Shown here: positions 57,651-64,000 of the stretch, in pieces | Layout: every line of letters starts with the position of its first letter | How positions within the stretch are numbered: the stretch's first letter is position 1 | Source of the DNA: Vitreoscilla massiliensis | GTDB taxonomy: Bacteria; Pseudomonadota; Gammaproteobacteria; Burkholderiales; Neisseriaceae | Assembly: GCF_001457815.1 (NCBI RefSeq) | Contig: NZ_LN898221.1 | Location: 1-64,000 of the forward strand | Length of the DNA stretch: 64,000 bases | Direction of reading: 5' to 3' | The notes under the pieces: generated by a model | Told to the model about the DNA's origin: nothing | Seen by the model: the letters and a program-made list of their open reading frames with translations, nothing else | Database searches by the model: none | Position numbers and translations under genes: made by a program

Positions 57651-58295
57651 TTAAGAAAGTTGCGGTTCATTTGAAACAGTTTGACTCGGTTTTTTGCTGT
57701 TATTTTGAGCCAAATTCTGAAAATACAAACCGGTACTTTCATGTACTTTTTTAATAATAAAGTTGGAATATTTTTCAGTATTATCAAAACCAGCAGTATT
57801 CACTCTCAAGCAAGTTATATCAGCATTTCGTAATATTAACTCTTTGTTGAAATCACTTTGTTTAGAATGACCACCGCCATCCACTTCAATGACAACAACA
57901 GGCTTTCTATCGTAATTGATTAATACAAAATCAACATAAAAACCTCCATGGAGGTCTTTAGGTTTTTCAGAGGCAGTTTGTTTAATAAAAGCTCGTAGTG
58001 GTACTTGTGGGCAAACAATCAATTTTAATTTATGTTTTGAAATTATATGATTAAGCGTTAAATAGCAGTAAAACTCGCCCTTATTTATCAGTTCTGTTTG
58101 TTCATAAGTTGATTTAGAGATTGCCATTCCACGAGCAGTTGGATTCTCAAATAGCTGCTTTTCTTCAGAGGCCTTTCTCATTGCTTCAAATTTAGGGTTT
58201 GGTGTTTTCTTTTTGGTACCCTTATCATTAAGAAATATTACATACCCGACAATTGCGGCTATACAAACTATAGCGATACCTAAAATAATTTCCAC
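57651..58295 (-). CDS. Membrane-anchored DUF2726 nuclease-like protein
   Basis: 214 aa. An N-terminal membrane helix (ILGIAIVCIAAIVGYVIFL), a basic linker, then a PD-(D/E)xK-type DUF2726 domain at about residues 75-195: HKLKLIVCPQVPLRAFI, VDFVLINYDRKPVVVIEVDG (Asp and Glu-x-Asp metal ligands) and ILRNADITCLRVNT. First gene of the TIR pair. DUF2726 proteins are predicted nucleases; membrane anchoring together with a TIR partner is unusual. Confidence 0.65.
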   Translation of the reverse strand: MEIILGIAIVCIAAIVGYVIFLNDKGTKKKTPNPKFEAMRKASEEKQLFENPTARGMAISKSTYEQTELINKGEFYCYLTLNHIISKHKLKLIVCPQVPLRAFIKQTASEKPKDLHGGFYVDFVLINYDRKPVVVIEVDGGGHSKQSDFNKELILRNADITCLRVNTAGFDNTEKYSNFIIKKVHESTGLYFQNLAQNNSKKPSQTVSNEPQLS

Positions 58296-58481
58296 TTGAG
58301 TATTCCCTTGTAATTATTAATATTGGTAGTTTTCAATAATTATACTGCATATTAGAGCATGTGCTATTGTTTTGAATGATAGAATAAATTGCTGCCAGAA
58401 AAGCGGTGATAACCTCGATACCGCAGCCTTCATTGAATGAGCGTGTGCAAGTGATTTCGAGCCTTGCCTGGTAGCAATAAA
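58296..58481. other. Short gap upstream of the TIR/DUF2726 pair
   Basis: AT-rich start with TATACT-like sequence (58337-58345) that may be the promoter of the pair, then about 100 bp of higher GC with coding-like composition and no full gene, possibly debris of a displaced phage gene. Confidence 0.35.
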
Positions 58482-58507
58482 AAAGGCCTCTAATGAGGCC
58501 TTTTTTT
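58482..58507. terminator. Bidirectional terminator
   Basis: AAAGGCCTC-TAAT-GAGGCCTTT with T-runs on both strands, at the end of the 58506-59006 gene. Confidence 0.85.
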
Positions 58508-59006
58508 AAATTGTTATGATGCTTCCATACAAATCAGCCATTTCATCTGCCAAATCTAAAGCGTATTCATTCGTTTGGTATTTCATAAAATAAAGGCAAG
58601 TTGCGAGAATGGCCATGTTGCCATTTGTGAGACCATCAACATCATATCGGAATTTGCCATTGTCGTTAATGCCGGCAATTTGAATGGTATCGCCGACCTG
58701 ATACTTAAGTAATTCATCAGGAATATCAATGCAACCGGAGGCTTTGAGTTCGTTATAGGCCTGTAATGCTTCTGAAAACTGGTCAGGTGAAAACAAAACA
58801 TTGAAATCGCGTCGGACAGGCGAATCTGAAATAACAGTGTATTTTTCTTTCCCTTCAAAATTGGTGGCGTCTTCTTCCATCAAATACAGGCACATATTGC
58901 CATCATCATCTATTTCAATGCCTGATTTTATTGAAAGAGGTGTGCCTTGATATCGAGTAAATGTCGCACAAATCAGACCTGATTCATTATCGTTTTCTAA
59001 ATCCAT
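58506..59006 (-). CDS. Hypothetical protein, 166 aa
   Basis: I chose ATG at 59006 (AGGA upstream); the longer frame to 59141 would overlap the divergent gene at 59092. MDLENDNESGLICATFTRYQ, acidic, FRYDVDGLTNGNMAILATCL. No family recognised. Opposite to the phage late genes, so perhaps cargo or a regulator. Confidence 0.5.
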   Translation of the reverse strand: MDLENDNESGLICATFTRYQGTPLSIKSGIEIDDDGNMCLYLMEEDATNFEGKEKYTVISDSPVRRDFNVLFSPDQFSEALQAYNELKASGCIDIPDELLKYQVGDTIQIAGINDNGKFRYDVDGLTNGNMAILATCLYFMKYQTNEYALDLADEMADLYGSIITI

Positions 59007-59091
59007 ATTTAATCCTATAGGAACATTGAAAATATTAGGGGTTTGACCGTCTATTATCAGTGCATCAAATACCGAATTATTTGGAGTTCCT

Positions 59092-59403
59092 ATGCCTATT
59101 GATGCCATCGCACTTGGTGTTGCATTCCGTGAGATAAGCAATGCCAGCAGAGATAAGAAGTCTTATGAAGTTCATTCAACGCATTATGTTCAGCCGCGTG
59201 AAACCTTAGACCCAAGCCTTACCAATCAGCACGTGTACAAAAATCGTGCTGACTGGTTTGTTTCAGCTGCAATCAATGGTTTTGTAGATGTTGATGTGCC
59301 AGTTCAAACTGGTGGCCGGCGTTACATTCCTCTTGCTGAAGCCATCGCTTTGACAAGTCGAGCATTGGGTAAGAAGAAGAAAAATGGAATGAGGTTGTAC
59401 TGA
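59092..59403 (+). CDS. Hypothetical phage protein, 103 aa
   Basis: ATG with GGAG upstream. MPIDAIALGVAFREISNASR, then ADWFVSAAINGFVDVDVPVQ. Directly precedes the SWIM gene. No family recognised. Confidence 0.5.
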   Translation: MPIDAIALGVAFREISNASRDKKSYEVHSTHYVQPRETLDPSLTNQHVYKNRADWFVSAAINGFVDVDVPVQTGGRRYIPLAEAIALTSRALGKKKKNGMRLY

Positions 59404-59404
59404 T

Positions 59405-60472
59405 ATGAAAAAGCAATCAATTACCCAAGATTTAAATCGTGTACATGCGCGTGAAGTCACTGCAGATAAGACACGTGAAAATGCATTAAACATTTTGAAC
59501 TTGGGTAACGTGGCTAACATGCCCAAAACCCAAGCAGAAACGGTTCTAAATCGTATTAATCGCAATAGTGGTGCATTTGTTGAAAATATTGAGCTGGAAG
59601 ATTTATCCAAGTTCAGTAAGTCGATGAATGAGCTACAAGATGAATTCAATCGAACAAAGGTAAGAGGCGGCATTCATCCTAAAACGGTTATTAACATGAG
59701 CCGTAGAGAGGATATACAACGGTACCAACGTGAAATTAATGCTGCGTTACCGGCGAAAAAAGATAAGAATGGAGTTGTAATATTTCGTGTTAATGCCAGT
59801 GCTCAGTCAAATGTATCGCATCATATGGTTCAAGTTGAATTTTTGAATTTTCAGGCCGCCTTGTCAGGGGGGAAAATAACAAATAATTTGGCGGATGCTG
59901 TTTTACAAGGTGCAGTACGCTTTGATTGTGATTGTGGTCGTCATCGATTTTGGTACCGGTATATTGCCTCAGTTGGAAGTTTTGCATATGGGAAAGCAGA
60001 AACAGGCTTTCCTAAAATAAGAAACCCAAATTTAAAAGGACTGGCCTGTAAACACGTTATTTTTGTAATGCGTATGCTGACACAATCGCAGTCAATGACT
60101 GGGTTTATGAAAAATTACCTATCTGAATTTCGTGAAAACCCGTTACAACGCAAGAAAACCTTATCAAATAAACAGGCTGATAAAATCGCGGCTGCAATAG
60201 CAAAAGAATCTTGGCGTAACATTAAAATTAGACGAACAAATAACAACGCATTGCCGAAAAACATCCGAGATGTGTTCTCAGCAAGCAGTAACAGCAGCAT
60301 TCGTGGAACAGGTATAACGCCATCGCAATTGGCCAAAGCGAAAGCAAAAGACATTGCCCCACAAACAGCTGTTCGTGAGATTCAGCAAAAGCTGCAAAAT
60401 CCTGATGTGCTTAATCAATTATCGCCGCAACAATTGGCGCAAATTCAACAAATATTAGGGGGTGATAAGTAA
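59405..60472 (+). CDS. SWIM zinc-finger phage protein
   Basis: 355 aa. At about residues 178-225: FDCDCGRHRFWYRY ... GLACKHVIFVMRML, the CxCx(n)CxH SWIM zinc-finger. The rest is basic and Gln/Asn-rich with no further domain. Head or packaging associated proteins of this kind occur in large contractile-tail phages. Its stop overlaps the next ATG (TAATG). Confidence 0.6.
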   Translation: MKKQSITQDLNRVHAREVTADKTRENALNILNLGNVANMPKTQAETVLNRINRNSGAFVENIELEDLSKFSKSMNELQDEFNRTKVRGGIHPKTVINMSRREDIQRYQREINAALPAKKDKNGVVIFRVNASAQSNVSHHMVQVEFLNFQAALSGGKITNNLADAVLQGAVRFDCDCGRHRFWYRYIASVGSFAYGKAETGFPKIRNPNLKGLACKHVIFVMRMLTQSQSMTGFMKNYLSEFRENPLQRKKTLSNKQADKIAAAIAKESWRNIKIRRTNNNALPKNIRDVFSASSNSSIRGTGITPSQLAKAKAKDIAPQTAVREIQQKLQNPDVLNQLSPQQLAQIQQILGGDK

Positions 60473-60972
60473 TGTCGTCACTATACGAAAATGGTAATCC
60501 AGTCACCGCTGCGGTCAATCGTGCTGTGAGAATGGTCACTTTAAATCATCCCTGGTCAATTGATGCGGTGGTGTATCGAAAAGAACGTGTTGTGCCAGCC
60601 GGTGAAGATAATAAATTGATTGGTGGAGCAGCAATATTGGGCGGTATCAGCGATGAAGCCGACTATGAAATCACCGTACAAGGAGCTTGTAAAGTCAAAT
60701 TTACAGGGCAATCAGAAGCCGCAAAACTTGCAGGAGACGGACTTTCATACACAATGCAGCCCGAAATTACAGCGATGATAGAACCAATCATTGAAAATGA
60801 GTTTGTAATTGAAAAATATGACCGCGTTTATTTGATTCTTCCGAATCTGTACATTGCCTATGAAGTAAGTGATATTAAATCGCCTGAAAATCTTCCAAAT
60901 GGCCGCAGTTATTTGTATTACTTACAGCCTTTGGAGCAAGAAGCACAAACTGATTTAGATAATCTCATTTAA
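60472..60972 (+). CDS. Hypothetical structural protein, 166 aa
   Basis: MSSLYENGNPVTAAVNRAVR, acidic, beta-rich (IENEFVIEKYDRVYLILPNL). Between the SWIM gene and the probable capsid gene. Perhaps a head completion protein; no family recognised. Confidence 0.45.
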   Translation: MSSLYENGNPVTAAVNRAVRMVTLNHPWSIDAVVYRKERVVPAGEDNKLIGGAAILGGISDEADYEITVQGACKVKFTGQSEAAKLAGDGLSYTMQPEITAMIEPIIENEFVIEKYDRVYLILPNLYIAYEVSDIKSPENLPNGRSYLYYLQPLEQEAQTDLDNLI

Positions 60973-60994
60973 CACGAGGGAACACCGCGAATTG

Positions 60995-61041
60995 CCCGTA
61001 GTAAGGCCACCGAAAATGTGAGCCACGCTACGGGATTTTTT
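60995..61041 (+). terminator. Terminator with long loop before major structural gene
   Basis: CCCGTA/TACGGG with an inner GGC/GCC pairing and a total loop of 28 bases, followed by ATTTTTT. Confidence 0.6.
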
Positions 61042-61063
61042 CGTTTACCTTTGGAGATTATTT

Positions 61064-62800
61064 ATGCCTCAAGCAATTATTCCCACCACCAATGCGGCCG
61101 ATTTGCGCCCAGAGGTGCAATCACAAACTGCTCAATACTTCGCCCATGCAATGCAACAAGCTGGTGTACAAGAACAATCTGGCCGTGCTGCATTCGACAG
61201 TGTAAAGGCAAGCGAAGCATTACATGCGGAAAGTGCACCAGATGTTGTCGCATCATTGATTCAATCATTGCCAGAGCAAGTGACAGGCATTGGTGGTCGT
61301 TCTAAAGACACTGCAAGTATTGTAATGGATGCAGTTGCATCTTCAAGCATTGCATATAAAAAGGAACATGGCCGCCATGCTCCTGATTGGGTATTTGATA
61401 CTGCAATTCGTCAAGCATTGACAATTGCGAACCCTGAATATGCCCGTCAAATTGGCCTTGGTGAATATGCTGGCAAAGCATCAGTATTTGATGATGTAGG
61501 CTCAGTTTCAGGTGGAGCGATGAAAATTGGCCAAGTATTGGTCGCTATCACCCAATCTTTCGCTGAAAACATTCCATTTGCCGGTAATATTGCATTAGGT
61601 AATGGCTTAGAAGGCCGAATTTTCAATGTCGGTCATATTGCTGGTAACGATGTTGGTGCCTACAAACAGGGCGATAAACTGGATGGATTGTCAGGCGGCA
61701 AATCGTTCATGCAATCTAAGCGTTTGGTTGATGGCGCATTAGACGCTGGCAAATATTCTGGTGTTGTAAAACATCAAGTAGGCGATGCAGACGGTTGTCC
61801 AATTCGCCCAGATTCAATTGCAGTGCATGTGAATGGTTTATTGGTTGTATCTTCCGCCGTTTCTACCAGCCGAAACACCACCGCTGTATCAGCTTCAAGT
61901 GATTTTAAACTGCCTTCAAGTGCCACTCCATATTCAGTCACATTACGCTGCCCAGATGTGACAAAAGGTGCAATGGAAGCCACATTTACTCCTGATTTAC
62001 CAGCCGGTGCAGTTGTAGCATTTGCTGCTGATGTGGATTACGAACACAGTTCTATGATGAACGCAAACAAGCGTCCAATTGTTTCTGTAATTGCTGATTC
62101 TAAATCATTGCGAGCTCATTACATTTCAGGTCGTTATAAACGTACCCAAGAAGCAAAACATCAGTGGAGTGCAGATGTTGGCTTGGATTCTTCTTCTTTG
62201 GCTTCTTTGGCCTTGCGAAATCAATCTGGCGCTGAACGTCACAATATGGCTACCAAATTGATGTATCAAGTTGGTCGTGCTTTTCAAACCACGTTTAGCT
62301 TGAATTGGCCAACTCGCTTAGATGAGCGTTCGATGGCGAGTATTCTGGGTGATTTGACTTATGCATTAAGCGAAGCTGATACAGCAATGATTGCTCGTAC
62401 TCAGGTTTCAAGCATAGGTGTTATCTATGTTGGTCAAGGTGCGGTACCGTACTTCGATTCAATGCCGCCTGAAGTATTCACACCAAGCAATATTCAACGA
62501 CGAGCCGGTGTTTACCGTCTTGGTACTTTCTTGGGTCGATACGAAGTTTACTATTCACCAATTGAAGAATTGAATGTACCAAACACCGATGGCTTCCAAA
62601 TGCTGTGTATTGGCCGCTCAAATCAAGTTGGTGCAAATCCGTTTATCGTTGGTGATGCATTAGGCGCTCAATTGCTGCCACAAAATATTAATGATGATGG
62701 TGAACAAGGCTCATTCTACTTCCAAGCATTGGGTGACACTGTAAACCCATGGACAGAGTTTGCGTGCGCCGCCGCAATCATCAATGTAACCAAACAATAA
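61064..62800 (+). CDS. Probable major capsid/structural protein
   Basis: 578 aa, ATG with GGAG upstream and a private terminator in front, as usual for highly expressed capsid genes. MPQAIIPTTNAADLRPEVQS, then HAPDWVFDTAIRQALTIANP, and beta-rich C-terminal half with WSADVGLDSSSLASLALRNQ. No clear match from memory; major capsid by size, position before a tail gene and composition. Another major virion protein is possible. Confidence 0.45.
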   Translation: MPQAIIPTTNAADLRPEVQSQTAQYFAHAMQQAGVQEQSGRAAFDSVKASEALHAESAPDVVASLIQSLPEQVTGIGGRSKDTASIVMDAVASSSIAYKKEHGRHAPDWVFDTAIRQALTIANPEYARQIGLGEYAGKASVFDDVGSVSGGAMKIGQVLVAITQSFAENIPFAGNIALGNGLEGRIFNVGHIAGNDVGAYKQGDKLDGLSGGKSFMQSKRLVDGALDAGKYSGVVKHQVGDADGCPIRPDSIAVHVNGLLVVSSAVSTSRNTTAVSASSDFKLPSSATPYSVTLRCPDVTKGAMEATFTPDLPAGAVVAFAADVDYEHSSMMNANKRPIVSVIADSKSLRAHYISGRYKRTQEAKHQWSADVGLDSSSLASLALRNQSGAERHNMATKLMYQVGRAFQTTFSLNWPTRLDERSMASILGDLTYALSEADTAMIARTQVSSIGVIYVGQGAVPYFDSMPPEVFTPSNIQRRAGVYRLGTFLGRYEVYYSPIEELNVPNTDGFQMLCIGRSNQVGANPFIVGDALGAQLLPQNINDDGEQGSFYFQALGDTVNPWTEFACAAAIINVTKQ

Positions 62801-62817
62801 CCTGAAAGGGGATGAAC

Positions 62818-63249
62818 ATGGTAAGACCTAAAAAAGACACCACAACATCCCCTGCTGCAGAAGTTGCACAGGGGACAGTAGTGGGACAAAACGAAGTTGT
62901 TGAGGCTGTTACGCCTTTATCTAGTTCGGAAAGTGAATCAGTTGTTGATAGCTCTACAGGAGCAACAGAACAGACACAAGATGAAGAATCACCAATTCAA
63001 CCAGAAGAACCTCGTATTTTGAGTTTCCCACGAAAAATGGTTGTTTCAAATTTATCACCAACTGCTTTTACCATTCCGCAGTTTTCCATTTTGGTACCAG
63101 CCGGTGAGCAAGGGCTTGAAGTGGTGGTTAAAAATGCAGACCAACTGAATTTAGCGAAATTGAATATTGGGACATTCAACTCCCTGAATCGTTGGGATGG
63201 TGTCCATGTTGGATTAATTTTGGAAGAAATGCAGGAGGACGTTGAATGA
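62818..63249 (+). CDS. Hypothetical virion protein, 143 aa
   Basis: ATG at 62818 chosen because AAGGGG stands at good spacing. A disordered Ser/Thr/Glu-rich N-terminal half (residues 1-65) and a compact C-terminal part (FTIPQFSILVPAGEQGLEVV). Overlaps the next ATG. Confidence 0.45.
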   Translation: MVRPKKDTTTSPAAEVAQGTVVGQNEVVEAVTPLSSSESESVVDSSTGATEQTQDEESPIQPEEPRILSFPRKMVVSNLSPTAFTIPQFSILVPAGEQGLEVVVKNADQLNLAKLNIGTFNSLNRWDGVHVGLILEEMQEDVE

Positions 63250-64000
63250 GCGGACAAAATATTTATCAAATGAGCCCATTAATTGGGCAGCAACCAGGCG
63301 TGCAAATTAACCCTGCTGTTGACCGCACAGACCGCCTTTTGCAAGAAAGTGGTGACCAAACATTTGCTATTGTTGCAAAGCTTTCTCGCGGCCGAATTGA
63401 TACGCCAATGCGCGTATCTGCTGACCGTTTGATTCGCTATTGTGGTCGTGCTGGTTCTTTACGTGTATCGGAATTAAACAGTTCCTACATTCAGATTGTG
63501 GAAGCAATTACCACCGGTGCAGCTGCTGTGGTGGTGTCACGCTTGGTAAGTGATGAAGCACTGAACCAATTCATGGTAATTAACCATGGCACCATTGATA
63601 CCAATACACCGACTTCCATTGATGCCATTTTTACATTATCCGAAGAAGCCCCAACCGGTGCTGATTGGTTTGCACAAATCAAGGTGGCTGATTGTATCAA
63701 TGAAGGTGTGATGGTTGAGTTGAGTAAAGGTAAATCCGCAGACCAACTGACCGTTAAAATTCGCGAACGCAAGTTCAATCGCGCTGGTAAGGATATTGCA
63801 ACCGGCGAAGTATTGTATGAAGTGACCGGTTCTACAAATGTTGATGCAGTAGATGACAGCAATCAATCTACTTACATTGGTGATGTGGCTGAAAAATATT
63901 ATGGTGATTGGTTGCAAATCGAAATCAATCAACAAAGCCATTTGATTTTAGCTTCTGATACTTTGGATGGACAGACTATTTCAAAAGAAATGTTGCCATT
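63246..64000 (+). CDS. Probable tail sheath protein (partial)
   Basis: Open from ATG 63246 to the window end. MSGQNIYQMSPLIGQQPGVQ, FAIVAKLSRGRIDTPMRVSA, YIQIVEAITTGAAAVVVSRL and LYEVTGSTNVDAVDDSNQST are reminiscent of the N-terminal part of contractile tail sheath proteins. The C-terminal half that holds the diagnostic domain is outside the window, so moderate confidence only. Confidence 0.45.
   Translation, partial: MSGQNIYQMSPLIGQQPGVQINPAVDRTDRLLQESGDQTFAIVAKLSRGRIDTPMRVSADRLIRYCGRAGSLRVSELNSSYIQIVEAITTGAAAVVVSRLVSDEALNQFMVINHGTIDTNTPTSIDAIFTLSEEAPTGADWFAQIKVADCINEGVMVELSKGKSADQLTVKIRERKFNRAGKDIATGEVLYEVTGSTNVDAVDDSNQSTYIGDVAEKYYGDWLQIEINQQSHLILASDTLDGQTISKEMLP

Overview
The window looks like two temperate phage genomes integrated side by side in a Gram-negative, probably proteobacterial, chromosome of moderate GC. 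The genus cannot be fixed. Adhesin-E-like, RdgC, Rha and KTSC proteins would fit Neisseriaceae or Moraxellaceae, but I saw no clear Neisseria-type uptake sequence. There is no ribosomal RNA, no intact tRNA, no CRISPR array and no clearly housekeeping host gene.

Prophage 1 (left edge to about 39.75 kb) is a lambda-type siphovirus. Leftward early genes (1-3.5 kb) include a DUF7666 protein, a small lipoprotein and an SPFH/band-7 lipoprotein. The immunity region (4.08-7.3 kb) can be read almost site by site: PL with three operators, a DUF3800 gene in the position of lambda rex, an S24-type CI repressor with two HTH domains, three further operators with PR, cro, cII, and a textbook CII-dependent PRE (TTGC-N6-TTGC, 17-bp spacer, GATAAT) pointing left from inside cII. 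Then come small ORFs, a DUF1376 replication protein with two clusters of 11-bp iterons, DUF3310, RusA, DUF1367, YbcO, and an HTH protein in the place of Q. The late operon runs from an exported adhesin-E-like protein through terminase, portal, MuF, scaffold, capsid, head-tail connectors, tail tube, Rha, tail chaperones (with an A AAA AAG frameshift site), tape measure, the M, L, K, I and J tail-tip genes, holin and endolysin. Extra genes are lodged between structural genes: an exported protein, two genes on the opposite strand (one with a HEPN-like motif) and a small protein sharing a motif with the J C-terminus. Between the tail-tube gene and rha lies an array of about eight 26-bp units, each able to fold into a hairpin with a TTT centre while the stem sequence changes.

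A 24-bp tRNA 3' end fragment, minus strand and CCA-encoding, sits at 39743-39766. Because the tRNA 5' part does not follow to its right, it marks the left border of the second element and suggests tandem integration in one tRNA gene.

Prophage 2 (39.77 kb to beyond the right edge) looks like a contractile-tail phage, and a degraded one. Its leftward block carries an AlpA/excisionase-like gene, an ASCH-like protein, many small unknowns, RdgC, a PP-type phosphatase and the 3' end of a dihydrofolate reductase gene. That fragment abuts the C-terminal half of a large terminase on the other strand, so a deletion junction lies near 45.2 kb. From 46.3 to 50.5 kb is AT-rich cargo: a membrane protein, a truncated gene next to an old IS end, an HNH_5 protein and an IS5-family element. 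Rightward genes resume with DarA/InPase and LPD1 polyvalent proteins. An opposite-strand pair follows (TIR/SEFIR protein plus membrane-anchored DUF2726 nuclease), a strong candidate defence module. Then come a SWIM zinc-finger protein, a probable major structural protein and a probable tail sheath protein cut by the window end. No integrase, portal of prophage 2, or right end of prophage 2 is present.
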